From Idiomarina sp. (GTDB lineage: Bacteria; Pseudomonadota; Gammaproteobacteria; Enterobacterales; Alteromonadaceae), in the NCBI GenBank assembly GCA_020832105.1, contig JAFIFH010000041.1, positions 1 through 52,610 on the forward strand: a DNA stretch of 52,610 nucleotides, read 5' to 3'. Both the position numbers and the translations under genes were made by a program. A model generated the notes under the pieces. That model did no database searches, was not told where the DNA came from, and saw nothing but the letters and a program-made list of their open reading frames with translations. Below, piece by piece: positions 34,811-44,396 of the stretch (within the stretch, counting starts at the first letter, position 1; every line of letters begins with the position of its first letter).

Positions 34811-35730
34811 GTAATCCAGCCTCTGATGTAAACACACCTGCCGCCCTGGACGTGAAAATGGCGGCATTGCGTGAGCGCCATAGTCAGTTTCTTAATAGCC
34901 AACTGGAAGACCGCGAAAGTGTCTCAGCGAACCTGACCTCAGCCATGCGTTACGCGGTGTTGCTTGGTGGCAAACGGGTCCGGCCCTTCCTGGTATATGC
35001 AGTGGGTGAACTACTCGGCGCTCAGCTCAGCGACCTCGATGCCCCCGCCGCAGCTATCGAGTGCATTCATGCTTACTCATTGGTTCATGACGACCTGCCA
35101 GCGATGGACGACGACGCCCTGCGACGCGGCCAGGCTACCTGCCATATCGCCTTTGACGAAGCCACCGCGATTCTTGCGGGGGACGCATTACAGTCATTAG
35201 CATTCGAAATTATAAGTCACCACAGTTATCAGCAGGTAGACGCAGAAGCGCAGTTAGCGCTCACTCGAATCTTAGCCAAAGCGGCGGGGCAAAGTGGTAT
35301 GTGTGGGGGCCAGGCCCTTGATTTAGCGGCCACCGGCCAGATCGTTACGGTGGCTCAGCTTGAGCAAATCCATCGCTATAAAACCGGCGCATTGATTCTT
35401 GCTGCAGTACAGATGGGCGTCACCTGTGCACCTCGGGTATCCAGTGATGTAGCGGCGCACCTAACCTTGTGGGCGCAGTTGATCGGCCTTGCGTTCCAGG
35501 TGCAGGACGACATTCTTGATGTGGTGGGTGACACGGATACCCTGGGTAAGCCACAGGGCTCAGACCAACAACAGGATAAATCGACCTACCCTGCGCTACT
35601 GGGTTTACCGGGGGCACAGGCTTACTTACAAGAACTACACCAAAAAGCGCTACAAGCCTTGCACGCTATCCCGTACAATACCCAGCTCATCGAAGATTTT
35701 ACCGCCTTTTTGATTACGAGAGACCGTTAG
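34807..35730 (+). CDS. ispA: Farnesyl diphosphate synthase
   Basis: The prenyltransferase (307 aa) joins isopentenyl and allylic diphosphates to form farnesyl diphosphate, precursor of ubiquinone side chains and undecaprenyl phosphate. First aspartate-rich motif: LVHDDLPAMDDDALRRG; second: FQVQDDILDVVGD; plus GGKRVRPFL. The GTG start overlaps the xseB stop. It lies in the standard xseB-ispA-dxs operon. Confidence 0.97.
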   Translation: MSNPASDVNTPAALDVKMAALRERHSQFLNSQLEDRESVSANLTSAMRYAVLLGGKRVRPFLVYAVGELLGAQLSDLDAPAAAIECIHAYSLVHDDLPAMDDDALRRGQATCHIAFDEATAILAGDALQSLAFEIISHHSYQQVDAEAQLALTRILAKAAGQSGMCGGQALDLAATGQIVTVAQLEQIHRYKTGALILAAVQMGVTCAPRVSSDVAAHLTLWAQLIGLAFQVQDDILDVVGDTDTLGKPQGSDQQQDKSTYPALLGLPGAQAYLQELHQKALQALHAIPYNTQLIEDFTAFLITRDR

Positions 35731-35733
35731 TAG

Positions 35734-37596
35734 ATGCCTGAAACCAACGCAACCAGCCACTTTCCCTTATTGAGCCTGATAGATTGTCCGGCCGATTTGC
35801 GTGCCCTGCCGAAACATAAGCTGTCACAGGTGTGTACGGAACTGCGGCAGTACCTGTTGACGTCGGTCAGTCAAAGCTCAGGTCATTTAGCCAGTGGCCT
35901 TGGCACAGTTGAGTTAACGGTCGCCTTGCATAAAGTCTATCAGACCCCTTTTGACCAGGTCATTTGGGATGTTGGCCACCAGGCTTACCCGCATAAAATC
36001 CTCACTGGTCGCCGCGAGCAACTCTCCAGCATTCGCCAGAAAGACGGCCTGCATCCATTTCCGTGGCGTGAAGAAAGTGAGTATGACGTGTTGTCGGTGG
36101 GCCACTCCAGTACCTCTATCAGCGCTGCATTAGGGATCGCCATTGCAGCCCAAAAAGACGACAACAACCGTAAAGTTGTGGCGGTGATTGGCGATGGCGC
36201 GATGACCGCAGGGATGGCCTTTGAAGCGCTCAACCATGCTGGGGACATCAGCCCGGACATGCTGGTCATTCTCAACGACAACGAAATGTCGATTTCAGAA
36301 AACGTTGGTGCACTGAATAATCATTTCGCGCGCCTGCTTTCAGGTAAATTTTATACCTCGTTGCGTGAAGGCTCTAAGCAACTGCTGCGCGGTATGCCAA
36401 CCATGCGTCAACTGGCCAGCCGCGCGGAAGAGCACGTTAAAGGTATGGTCACCCCTGGCACTATTTTCGAAGAACTGGGCTTCAATTACATTGGCCCGGT
36501 AGACGGTCATGATGTCGATACGTTGGTAGATACCCTGCAAAACATGCGCTCGCTGAAGGGCCCGCAACTACTGCATGTGGTCACCCGCAAGGGTAAAGGC
36601 TACGCACCGGCCGAAAATGATCCGATTGGCTATCATGGTGTGCCTAAGTTTGACCCCGCCATTAACCAATTACCCAGCGCAAAGGCAGGGCTTCCCTCTT
36701 ATTCAAAAATTTTCGGCGACTGGCTATGTGAAATCGCGGCAACTGACGACAAGCTTGTGGCGATTACACCGGCCATGCGTGAAGGTTCAGGCATGGTCGA
36801 GTTTTCGCGACGCTTTCCTGAACAATATTACGACGTAGCCATTGCCGAACAGCACGCGGTCACCCTGGCTGCTGGCTTAGCCATTAGCAATTACCGGCCG
36901 GTGGTGGCGATATACTCGACATTCCTGCAACGGGCTTATGATCAGGTGATTCACGATGTTGCACTGCAAAACCTGCCCGTGGTGTTTGCAATTGATCGTG
37001 CTGGCATCGTGGGGGCTGACGGCCCAACCCACCAGGGCGCTTTTGATCTTAGCTTCCTGCGCTGCGTGCCTAACTTGGTGGTCATGACGCCGTCTGATGA
37101 AAATGAATGTCGTCAGATGCTGTATACCGCGTACCACTGCAATCAACCGGCCGCAGTACGCTACCCGCGAGGCAGCGGCACCGGCTGCACGCTAGAACCC
37201 ATGAGCGAGCTTGAGCTGGGCAAAAGTGTGGAGCGGCGCAAAGGCGAGGCCGTCGCAATTCTGAATTTTGGCACCTTGTTAGAAGAGGTGTTACCAGCAG
37301 CAGACGCATTAAACGCGACGGTGATTGATATGCGTTTCGTCAAGCCGCTGGACGTCGAAGCGCTATTGGCGGCTGCTGAAGGATATGAACTGCTGGTCAC
37401 GGTTGAAGAAAATGCCATTGCTGGCGGCGCTGGCAGTGCGGTGCTCGAGGCATTGCAGGCGCATCAGGTTCAAGCCAATGTGCTATGCATTGGCCTGCCT
37501 GACAGTTTTATTAAACACGGTAGTCAGACTGAGATACGTGCTGAACTGGGGCTGGATGCTGCAGGCATTGAAGCGCAAATTCGCAAGCGCCTGTAA
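35734..37596 (+). CDS. dxs: 1-deoxy-D-xylulose-5-phosphate synthase
   Basis: The thiamine-diphosphate enzyme (620 aa) condenses pyruvate and glyceraldehyde-3-phosphate in the first step of the MEP isoprenoid pathway; DXP also feeds thiamine and PLP synthesis. Visible: [17 protein letters not shown], the TPP motif [20 protein letters not shown] with NDNEMSIS, the catalytic glutamate of [13 protein letters not shown], and the C-terminal DMRFVKPLD. It starts 3 bases after ispA. Full length, no anomalies. Confidence 0.97.
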   Translation: MPETNATSHFPLLSLIDCPADLRALPKHKLSQVCTELRQYLLTSVSQSSGHLASGLGTVELTVALHKVYQTPFDQVIWDVGHQAYPHKILTGRREQLSSIRQKDGLHPFPWREESEYDVLSVGHSSTSISAALGIAIAAQKDDNNRKVVAVIGDGAMTAGMAFEALNHAGDISPDMLVILNDNEMSISENVGALNNHFARLLSGKFYTSLREGSKQLLRGMPTMRQLASRAEEHVKGMVTPGTIFEELGFNYIGPVDGHDVDTLVDTLQNMRSLKGPQLLHVVTRKGKGYAPAENDPIGYHGVPKFDPAINQLPSAKAGLPSYSKIFGDWLCEIAATDDKLVAITPAMREGSGMVEFSRRFPEQYYDVAIAEQHAVTLAAGLAISNYRPVVAIYSTFLQRAYDQVIHDVALQNLPVVFAIDRAGIVGADGPTHQGAFDLSFLRCVPNLVVMTPSDENECRQMLYTAYHCNQPAAVRYPRGSGTGCTLEPMSELELGKSVERRKGEAVAILNFGTLLEEVLPAADALNATVIDMRFVKPLDVEALLAAAEGYELLVTVEENAIAGGAGSAVLEALQAHQVQANVLCIGLPDSFIKHGSQTEIRAELGLDAAGIEAQIRKRL

Positions 37597-37600
37597 ATAC

Positions 37601-37628
37601 CTTGCCAGCGACACCATGCGCTGGCAAG
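37601..37628. terminator. Hairpin between convergent dxs and pgpA
   Basis: A perfect 10-bp stem CTTGCCAGCG / CGCTGGCAAG with an 8-base loop sits 5 bases after the dxs stop. There is no U-tract. Confidence 0.5.
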
Positions 37629-37646
37629 CGATGCTGAACCGCCGGG

Positions 37647-38123
37647 CTAGAGTAACCAGCCCAGGCTGAGTAGCAGATGGATAATTGCCAGGCTGGCTAA
37701 ACCAGCAAGGATATCGTCAATCATAATGCCAAACCCGCCATGCACACGTTTGTCCAGGTACCGGATTGGCCATGGTTTGATAATGTCAAAAATGCGAAAC
37801 AGAATGAAAGCGACCAACAGTGTTTGCCAGCTTAGCGGCACGGCTATCATTGCCACCATATAACCGGCAATTTCGTCCCACACAATCGCTGGGTGGTCAT
37901 GTTCACCCATCGCCTTGGCGGTGTATCCACACAGATAAATACCCACCACGCTGACAATGACAGTGGCGATAATAAAGCCCATAGTGCCAAGGCATGCGGC
38001 AAGTATCACCACTGGAATCGCCGCCAGGGTGCCAAAGGTACCCGGCGCTTTTGGGGCTAACCCACTACCGAAGCCCAGGGACAAAAAATGCAGCGGATTT
38101 TTCAACAAGTGTGCGTGACGCAT
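37647..38123 (-). CDS. pgpA: Phosphatidylglycerophosphatase A
   Basis: An inner-membrane enzyme (158 aa) that dephosphorylates phosphatidylglycerophosphate to make phosphatidylglycerol. Motifs: FGSGLAPKAPGTFGTLAAIP, DHPAIVWDEIAGYMVAM and KPWPIRYLDKRVHGGFGIMIDDILAG, with about four hydrophobic segments. It is last in the nusB-thiL-pgpA series common in gammaproteobacteria. Confidence 0.96.
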   Translation of the reverse strand: MRHAHLLKNPLHFLSLGFGSGLAPKAPGTFGTLAAIPVVILAACLGTMGFIIATVIVSVVGIYLCGYTAKAMGEHDHPAIVWDEIAGYMVAMIAVPLSWQTLLVAFILFRIFDIIKPWPIRYLDKRVHGGFGIMIDDILAGLASLAIIHLLLSLGWLL

Positions 38124-38186
38124 AACCTTTCCTTATGATAACTCAACTTCATCCTGCCGTGCCTGCAATTCTCTAAACCAGCGCTG

Positions 38187-39155
38187 TTAGCTGTTGAAGT
38201 GTTGATAGCCTGTGTTTGAAGACGCGACTTCTTTATCATGATCAAAAAAGCGTAACCCACTGGAGCGATCGATCTGGCCAATGCAGGCAAGCTTGACACT
38301 GGAATGCGCAAGACTGGTTTCCAGCGAACCACGCATCTCTTCCGGCACGGTAAAGCATAGCTCGTAATCATCGCCACCGTGCAGGGCGTAATGACGTTGC
38401 TGCTCCACCGTTAAGCTTTTCAACGCTTCTGAGTAAGGTAACTGATGCAGAAATATGCGGGCACCCACTTTGGAGCGGGTTAAAATATGACTCAAGTCGG
38501 CAGCCAGGCCGTCAGAAATATCAATACAACTGGTGGCGATGCCACGTAAAGCCTGACCTAATGCAATTCTTGGGGTTGGGTAAAATAAGCGCTCGTTGAG
38601 CTTATGCTGGACAAAACTGGACAAGCTGAGCTCGCCTTGTTGGCCTGCCAAGGCCGCAGCTGCATCGCCTAAGTTCCCGCTGACAAATATCCAGTCACCA
38701 GGGCGCGCATTGTGGCGGGTCAGTCGTTGCCCTTCAGGCAGTAAACCATGGGCGGTCAGGGTAAGTGTTAAAGGCCCCCGGGTAGTATCGCCACCGATAA
38801 GTTCACAATGGTAGTAACCAGCCAGTTCATGCATGCCCGCAGCGAACTCTTTCAACCACTCCTGGTCCACTTCGGGCAAGGTAATGGCTAATGACAGCCA
38901 GGCCGGCTCGGCGCCCATGGCGGCGAGATCAGACAGATTCACAGCCACTAGCTTGTGACCCAGTGCGCGGGGCGGCACTTTCTCATCGAAATGAACACCA
39001 GATACCATGGTATCTGTGGTCACTGCTATGTGGGTACCTGGGGTGGTTTTCACCACCGCACAATCGTCGCCCTGTCTGAGCAGCACGTCACTGCGTGACT
39101 GGTTCAGGTCACGAAAGTAGCTCTCAATAAGTTCGAACTCGCTGAGTTTGGACAT
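38187..39155 (-). CDS. thiL: Thiamine-monophosphate kinase
   Basis: The 322-aa PurM-like kinase phosphorylates thiamine monophosphate to thiamine diphosphate, the cofactor needed by Dxs encoded next door. Motifs: LRQGDDCAVV, VAVTTDTMVSGVHFD, NLSDLAAMGAEPAWL, LIGGDTTRGPLTL, DISDGLAADLSHI and LHGGDDYELCF. It lies 3 bases downstream of nusB. Confidence 0.97.
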   Translation of the reverse strand: MSKLSEFELIESYFRDLNQSRSDVLLRQGDDCAVVKTTPGTHIAVTTDTMVSGVHFDEKVPPRALGHKLVAVNLSDLAAMGAEPAWLSLAITLPEVDQEWLKEFAAGMHELAGYYHCELIGGDTTRGPLTLTLTAHGLLPEGQRLTRHNARPGDWIFVSGNLGDAAAALAGQQGELSLSSFVQHKLNERLFYPTPRIALGQALRGIATSCIDISDGLAADLSHILTRSKVGARIFLHQLPYSEALKSLTVEQQRHYALHGGDDYELCFTVPEEMRGSLETSLAHSSVKLACIGQIDRSSGLRFFDHDKEVASSNTGYQHFNS

Positions 39156-39158
39156 CTG

Positions 39159-39578
39159 TTACTGGCGGCTTGAACGCAGGCTATCGACTGCTTTATCAAG
39201 CACGCCGTTAACGAAACGGTGGCTGTCATCAGCGCCAAAGGCTTTCGCCAGCTCAATCGCTTCGTTCATGACCACTTTGTAGGGCACATCGATACGGAAT
39301 TTAAGCTCATAGGCAGCGACACGTAAAATCGCGCGCTCTATTTGGTCGAGTTCCGCAAATGGGCGATCCGTAAACGGCGACAGCGAGCCGTCAAGGCTAT
39401 TTGCCTGTGTCGCAACGCCGCGGATTAAATCCTGAAAATAGTCGACGTCGGTTTTGCTGGTCTCATTATCTGTCAGAAACTCTGCTTCGATATCACTGAT
39501 ACTATTTTTAGACAGTTGCCAGGAGTAAATGGCCTGGATGGCAAGACGACGAGCCTTACGGCGAGCTGCTGGTTTCAC
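39159..39578 (-). CDS. nusB: Transcription antitermination factor NusB
   Basis: A helical RNA-binding protein of 139 aa that joins NusE (S10) at boxA in rRNA operons. Markers: [19 protein letters not shown] at the N-terminus, [17 protein letters not shown], and [28 protein letters not shown]. It follows ribH by 11 bases, the usual ribH-nusB arrangement. Confidence 0.97.
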   Translation of the reverse strand: MKPAARRKARRLAIQAIYSWQLSKNSISDIEAEFLTDNETSKTDVDYFQDLIRGVATQANSLDGSLSPFTDRPFAELDQIERAILRVAAYELKFRIDVPYKVVMNEAIELAKAFGADDSHRFVNGVLDKAVDSLRSSRQ

Positions 39579-39589
39579 GATAATTTTCC

Positions 39590-40054
39590 TTACAACTGTT
39601 CTAAAACGTTAACCATCTCAAGTGCGCTTAATGCTGCTTCAGCGCCTTTATTGCCGTGCTTAACACCTGCGCGATCAATCGCCTGCTCATCGGTATCTGT
39701 GGTAATCACACCGAACGCGACAGGAACCCCTGAATCCATAGCCACACGGGCTAAACCGGAGTTCGCTTCACCTGCAACGAAATCAAAATGCGGGGTACCG
39801 CCACGGATAACTGCTCCAATTGCGATCACCGCGTCATACTTGCCGCTTTGCGCAACTTTCTTGGCGGTAATAGGTAGTTCATACGCACCAGGAACCCGCA
39901 CCACGGTAATATCACTAGCTTTGACCTGACCAATCCGCTGCAATGTGCCCGTCGCGCCTTCTAACAGGGCATCAACAATAAAGCTGTTAAACCGCGACAC
40001 AACGATGACAAACTTTTTACCTGGCGCAGCAACGCCACCTTCAATAATTTTCAT
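39590..40054 (-). CDS. ribH: 6,7-dimethyl-8-ribityllumazine synthase
   Basis: The 154-aa enzyme condenses 5-amino-6-ribitylaminouracil with dihydroxybutanone phosphate in riboflavin synthesis. Motifs: [49 protein letters not shown] and [19 protein letters not shown]. The start at 40054 has AAAGGAA upstream; an ATG five codons earlier is less likely. The other rib genes (ribD, ribE, ribBA) that often precede it are absent here. Confidence 0.96.
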   Translation of the reverse strand: MKIIEGGVAAPGKKFVIVVSRFNSFIVDALLEGATGTLQRIGQVKASDITVVRVPGAYELPITAKKVAQSGKYDAVIAIGAVIRGGTPHFDFVAGEANSGLARVAMDSGVPVAFGVITTDTDEQAIDRAGVKHGNKGAEAALSALEMVNVLEQL

Positions 40055-40114
40055 TTTGGTTCCTTTCAATGCGAGGAGCGACCCGCGTCAAACGCGGTTA
40101 CCGGACTCGGCAAT

Positions 40115-40148
40115 AGACCCCGCTGGCCGAAAGCGGTCAGCGGGGTCT
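40115..40148. other. Long GC-rich inverted repeat upstream of ribH
   Basis: A 15-bp stem with a single mismatch (AGACCCCGCTGGCCG / CGGTCAGCGGGGTCT) and a 4-base AAAG loop, 61 bases upstream of ribH and 34 bases after the GNAT-like gene. No U-tract follows on either strand. It may end the upstream transcript or shape the ribH leader. Confidence 0.6.
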
Positions 40149-40181
40149 GTAAAAATGGCGGCTAGTCTAACACAACACAAG

Positions 40182-40826
40182 CTAGCGCGCACGAAAGCTG
40201 TACAGGATCTCATCGTTATTGCGGTCCTCGGTGACCATAGCGAAACCATGTCTTTCGAGCTGCTGCATGGCAAAGCTATTGCTGCGGGCAACGGGAAATA
40301 AAGCGGTGCGAATACCCCACTCATTGGTCAGCCATTCGCTCAGTTGAGGAAGCAATTGATCGACCTGACTCGACTCCTGACCTTGTTGATTTAACCAGAA
40401 CGTGACTTCCACCTGAAAATTATGCGCGCCGAAACCAGGCAAACCAACTCTGGATTGCACCGGATTAATAAACACTGCGCCACGTAAAGCCCGTTCTTCC
40501 GGGTCACGAATCACATAACTGAAAGCACGGTGTTGCGCATGCTGCTCAACATGAAACCGCATGGTGTCTTCGTTACCTTCAGGGGTCTGTTTGGCGGACG
40601 GCCAGCCCCAGCCTAACGTGCGCTGGAGCAGCGCTTGCGATGCAGTATAGCCTTGGTAGTAGGCAAGGTTGTCACTCACTTGCAGCGTTTCGATATGCCA
40701 GGCACCCATGCTGTTCTCAGGGGGTGTTAAGTCTGCCAACTGAGCGTGCACCTGAAAACTCCATATCAGCATGCTTAACGCCAGCACAGTGGACCTCAAA
40801 GAGATCCTGGTTAACCATTGATTCAC
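40182..40826 (-). CDS. Exported GNAT-like acetyltransferase-fold protein, 214 aa
   Basis: The N-terminus has a classic signal peptide (LRSTVLALSMLIWSFQVHA, cleavage predicted after AHA-type residues near 28). The mature part resembles a GNAT N-acetyltransferase: a beta-rich core (YVIRDPEERALRGAVFINPV, FQVEVTFWLN) and a C-terminal LFPVARSNSFAMQQLERHGF block like the usual late helix/strand of that fold. The glycine-rich acetyl-CoA loop (R/Q-x-x-G-x-G/A) is not obvious. Export is odd because acetyl-CoA is cytoplasmic; the protein may be catalytically inactive or use another ligand. It overlaps the acyltransferase gene upstream by one base. Fold assignment is moderate and function unknown. Confidence 0.7.
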   Translation of the reverse strand: MNQWLTRISLRSTVLALSMLIWSFQVHAQLADLTPPENSMGAWHIETLQVSDNLAYYQGYTASQALLQRTLGWGWPSAKQTPEGNEDTMRFHVEQHAQHRAFSYVIRDPEERALRGAVFINPVQSRVGLPGFGAHNFQVEVTFWLNQQGQESSQVDQLLPQLSEWLTNEWGIRTALFPVARSNSFAMQQLERHGFAMVTEDRNNDEILYSFRAR

Positions 40827-41470
40827 TAGCCGTTCCTCGCGATTTTCCCTTGCGCTTGACCAGTAAATGCCTGCACTCGCGCCAGCTCTACATCAATGTC
40901 GTCGACAATCTGCAGAGCAGGCCCAATACGCACCACCTTACTGGCATAATCGAGTGCCACAGGTATGACCGGCACCTGGGCTTGTTTGGCTATTTGCAAA
41001 AAGCCTGTTTTCCATTTTTTGACTTTCTTGCGAGTGCCCTCTGGGGCAATCACTAAAATTAACTGCTCGCGTTGGGCAAACGCCTTACACATACTGGAGA
41101 CCAGACCCTGGGCACTACCTCGATGAATAGGAATGCCTCCAATCCGATTCAGAAAGCCCTTAATAGGGAAGCGAAACAACGAGTGCTTACCCAAAAAGTT
41201 GACCTCTAATCCCAGCCGAAACTTCACGAACAAACCGACGAAAAAGTCCCAGTTCGAGGTATGCGGCGCGATGGGGATGATCCCCTTGGCAACGTCCGGC
41301 AGCCGCCCCTCAATGGTCCAGCCGCCAAGCAATTTCAAACCAACGCCGCCCAACCAGTAAAGCACAGGGTTGGGCCGCAATGGCAGGCCAACCGCCTGGG
41401 CAGGCTGTTGGCCGTGGTCCTTGGTATCACCGATTGGCGTTACGGACTCTTTTTGTTGTTGATTGTTCAT
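40826..41470 (-). CDS. PlsC-like lysophospholipid acyltransferase family protein
   Basis: A 214-aa protein of the PlsC superfamily, which moves acyl chains to lysophosphatidic acid or related acceptors at the inner membrane. The H-x4-D motif is APHTSNWDFFVG, block II includes GGIPIHRGSA, and block III is VIAPEGTRKKVKKWKTGF. One hydrophobic stretch (VLYWLGGVGLKLLGG) near residue 40 may associate with the membrane. It is shorter than typical PlsC (about 245 aa), and chromosomal PlsC is normally encoded elsewhere, so this is probably a paralogue with another acceptor. Confidence 0.88.
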   Translation of the reverse strand: MNNQQQKESVTPIGDTKDHGQQPAQAVGLPLRPNPVLYWLGGVGLKLLGGWTIEGRLPDVAKGIIPIAPHTSNWDFFVGLFVKFRLGLEVNFLGKHSLFRFPIKGFLNRIGGIPIHRGSAQGLVSSMCKAFAQREQLILVIAPEGTRKKVKKWKTGFLQIAKQAQVPVIPVALDYASKVVRIGPALQIVDDIDVELARVQAFTGQAQGKIARNG

Positions 41471-41498
41471 CTTCCCGCTCGCTTAGCAACATAGCGAC

Positions 41499-42386
41499 TT
41501 AACGACGCGCCTCTAGTAACGCGCGCAACTCTCGTAATTTACGTTTCACCCGACGCTGATTCTCCAGTCCCAGGCGCAACATTTGCTTTTGCGCTGCAGG
41601 TAACTGCTCAAGCTCGGGGTCCGCGAAGGTGTACATCACCTGGTCGTCAGACAACGCAAGTAGACCTTCAGGTTCGGGCGTCGCCAGCAGCACGTCAATC
41701 GCATCGATTAATTGATCGACAAATTGCTCGTCCGGGTGTGCAATTTCACCAAATGCCTGGTGGAATAAGGGTTCATAATCGCTGTACATTGACACCAGTC
41801 GCTCGCTATCGAGGCTGGCGAACCAATCCACCATCTCATTGTAACGTGCATAGCTCCGCTCATCGATATACAGCTGATCATCTACTGTCTGCGTTGCAAA
41901 GCGTGCGTCCGGGCCGCGCACCGTTGCGCTTTCTCTAATCAGGTCGCCATCACTCAAATTGTGCACAAAGACCACTAGGTCACGCACCAGATGCTCGGAG
42001 CGTAGCGGTCGTGTACTCAGGTCACGAGACTGCGCCGCGTCAACCAACACAGGTGTGCTCTCATCCAGCTCAGGTAGCTCTACCTCAGGCACCGGCTCTT
42101 GTTCTGACTGCTCAATGTCCGGCACAATCACCTCAGGTTGAGGAGGTTCGAAATCATCCACCACGGGTTCTGGTTGCGGTGACGGCTGCTCGGGCTCTGG
42201 CTCACGCACGTCTACTTCCACTGGCGCTGGCTGGCGTGTTGCTGGCTCGTCATCATCGCCCCACCAAGACCAGACTACGACGATTAAGATCACTATCAGC
42301 AGCACTGCCACGACAATGCTAATAAGACCCGCCTTATTCGGTTGGTTTTCCTGCGGCTGTGAGTCAGACGTTTCTCTTTCGCTCAT
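41499..42386 (-). CDS. DUF3014 family membrane-anchored protein, 295 aa
   Basis: One membrane helix at residues 20-45 (LISIVVAVLLIVILIVVVWSW) follows a short polar N-terminus. Then comes a long Pro/Glu/Val-rich periplasmic linker (about 48-115) of low complexity, and a C-terminal helical domain (RSEHLVRDLVVFVHNLSDGD, ...) matching DUF3014. The linker could span part of the periplasm. The function of the family is unknown. Confidence 0.85.
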   Translation of the reverse strand: MSERETSDSQPQENQPNKAGLISIVVAVLLIVILIVVVWSWWGDDDEPATRQPAPVEVDVREPEPEQPSPQPEPVVDDFEPPQPEVIVPDIEQSEQEPVPEVELPELDESTPVLVDAAQSRDLSTRPLRSEHLVRDLVVFVHNLSDGDLIRESATVRGPDARFATQTVDDQLYIDERSYARYNEMVDWFASLDSERLVSMYSDYEPLFHQAFGEIAHPDEQFVDQLIDAIDVLLATPEPEGLLALSDDQVMYTFADPELEQLPAAQKQMLRLGLENQRRVKRKLRELRALLEARR

Positions 42387-42480
42387 GCTAATTTACTCGC
42401 TTGTTTGAAGTCAGCTGATGTTAAACAGCAAAATAACTATTCAATTCCATATGACCGCTACCGCTGCAAAAAAGTTTAAC

Positions 42481-43260
42481 TTACTTTACCTGTTCAGCAC
42501 GGGTAAAGACCGGCGCATCGTCACTCGACATCGCCCCATTGAACTGATACCCCGCAGCATCGAAAGCTTGTAATCCAGCCACCGTAGTGACCTGGTTTTC
42601 AAGCACGTAACGCGCCATCATGCCACGGGCCTTTTTCGCATAAAAACTAATCACTTTCAGCTGGCCATTTTTGGTGTCTTTAAACACTGGGGTTACCAGT
42701 GGCACTTCAAGCTTAGACTTATTCACCGATTTAAAGTACTCATTCGATGCAAGGTTAAGTAAAAAGTCATCACCACTGGTGCGTATGTCGGCGTTTAATT
42801 GCTCGGTAATTTTATCGCCCCAGAACTCATACAAGTCCTTGCCTCGAGGATTACTCAGCTTCGTGCCCATCTCCAGTCGATACGCCTGCATGAGATCGAG
42901 GGGCCGTAACACACCATACAGACCTGACAGAATGCGTAAGTGAGCCTGGGCATATTCAATGGCTTCGGTGGTCAGGGTTTGCGCATCAAGCCCGCTGTAC
43001 ACATCGCCGTTAAACGCAAACACTGCCTGCTTAGCGTTCTTTGCGGTAAATGGCTGCTGCCACTCACTAAAACGGGCGGCGTTCAAACCTGCCAGTTTGT
43101 CGCTGATTTTCATCAGGCTGCCAAGCTCTTGCGGCGACAATTCGCGCGCGCGCTCTACCAGTACTTCGGCATCCTCGAGCATGCGCGGCTGCGATGCAAC
43201 GTCGGTGACCGCGGGGGTTTCGTAATCAAGATTTTTCGCTGGGGATACAACTAATAACAT
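42481..43260 (-). CDS. yaaA: Peroxide stress resistance protein YaaA
   Basis: A 259-aa cytoplasmic protein of the DUF328/UPF0246 family. E. coli YaaA lowers free iron damage under hydrogen peroxide stress and binds DNA. Markers: [52 protein letters not shown] and [13 protein letters not shown]. In E. coli it is under OxyR; no OxyR site could be identified upstream by eye. Confidence 0.95.
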   Translation of the reverse strand: MLLVVSPAKNLDYETPAVTDVASQPRMLEDAEVLVERARELSPQELGSLMKISDKLAGLNAARFSEWQQPFTAKNAKQAVFAFNGDVYSGLDAQTLTTEAIEYAQAHLRILSGLYGVLRPLDLMQAYRLEMGTKLSNPRGKDLYEFWGDKITEQLNADIRTSGDDFLLNLASNEYFKSVNKSKLEVPLVTPVFKDTKNGQLKVISFYAKKARGMMARYVLENQVTTVAGLQAFDAAGYQFNGAMSSDDAPVFTRAEQVK

Positions 43261-43371
43261 CCAAAAGCCTCGTCAATAGGGTCAATAAAAATAATCTCAT
43301 GAGTCACACTTTACCTCAGTTTGCGAAGATATACAGGACTTTTCAATCACCATATTGCTGACCAAAAATGG

Positions 43372-43409
43372 TCAAAAAAAAGGCCGGCTACTGTTCCAAG
43401 TAGCCGGCC
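43372..43409 (-). terminator. Terminator of yajC-secD-secF
   Basis: An 11-bp perfect stem GGCCGGCTACT / AGTAGCCGGCC (43382-43409) is followed on the minus strand by TTTTTTTGACC, just after the secF stop. Confidence 0.93.
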
Positions 43410-43430
43410 CGTGTACGCCTGAAGGCGCGG

Positions 43431-44387
43431 TTAGACCAGGTTTTCCTGCTCTTCACCTTCTTTCTCTACTTCTGGTGGCATCAGGTCTTCACGAGAAATA
43501 CCTAACGCAACCATAATGGTCGTACGAGTAAAGGTTGAAGAGTAAGTACCCACAACCACACCGATAACCATAGCGAGCGCGAAGCCATTCACCATCTGGC
43601 CACCGAAGAAGTAAAGTGTGAGCAATACCATAATGGTGGTAAGTGAGGTAATCAGCGTTCGGCTCAAACACTGGCTCAACGAGATATTAATCACATCCGG
43701 TACTTCAGTATTGCGCAACTTAAGGAAGTTTTCGCGAATACGGTCGGATATAACAATACTGTCATTGAGGGAGTAACCTATCACCGCCAGCAGCGCCGCG
43801 AGAATGGTTAAATCCACCTGAATCTGCAATAGCGAGAATACGCCAAGCACCATCAGTACGTCCTGTACCAGACCAATCACCGACGCCAGTGCAATTCGCC
43901 ATTCAAAGCGGAAAGACACGTAGATAAGGATACAGATCGCCGCCACTATCATGGCTAAACCACCCGCCTCGGCCAGCTCTTCACCAACACTTGGGCCAAC
44001 AAACTCAACGCGGCGTAGATCAAGGTCCGGGTCGATCTCATTACCAAGTAAGCGGAACAACTGGTCGCCAACCGCGTCTGCGTTCTCAGCCTCAAGCCGC
44101 GGTGGTACCCGCACCAGCACATCCCTTGACGAACCGAAGTTTTGCACCACAGCATCTTCAAACTCGTTTGCCGCCAGCACATCACGCAGCTGCTCAAGGT
44201 CAGCAGGCTGAGAGAAGCCTACTTCAACCAGCGTACCGCCGGTGAAGTCCAGGCCCCAATTGAGTTTATTAATCGACAGCGACGCCACCGCAACCAACAG
44301 CAAAACAATACTGAGGATCGTGGTTACCTTGCTCCACTTCATAAAATTTAAGGGGCGATTTTCATCTACCTTCGTAATCTCAAACAT
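43431..44387 (-). CDS. secF: Protein translocase subunit SecF
   Basis: Part of the SecDF-YajC complex that uses the proton-motive force to pull proteins through SecYEG. The 318-aa protein has six membrane segments and a first periplasmic loop. Motifs: LNWGLDFTGGTLVEVGF, VGPSVGEELAEAGGLAM, and the DSIVISDRIRENF block after GYSLND. Two ATG codons stand in tandem (44390 and 44387); the second has better spacing from the GGGGG ribosome binding site. It starts a few bases after secD. Confidence 0.96.
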   Translation of the reverse strand: MFEITKVDENRPLNFMKWSKVTTILSIVLLLVAVASLSINKLNWGLDFTGGTLVEVGFSQPADLEQLRDVLAANEFEDAVVQNFGSSRDVLVRVPPRLEAENADAVGDQLFRLLGNEIDPDLDLRRVEFVGPSVGEELAEAGGLAMIVAAICILIYVSFRFEWRIALASVIGLVQDVLMVLGVFSLLQIQVDLTILAALLAVIGYSLNDSIVISDRIRENFLKLRNTEVPDVINISLSQCLSRTLITSLTTIMVLLTLYFFGGQMVNGFALAMVIGVVVGTYSSTFTRTTIMVALGISREDLMPPEVEKEGEEQENLV

Positions 44388-44396
44388 CATAACCCC

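Noticed and set aside
40070-40181. FMN riboswitch before ribH
   Set aside because: The element is a simple hairpin; the conserved multi-branched RFN blocks are missing.
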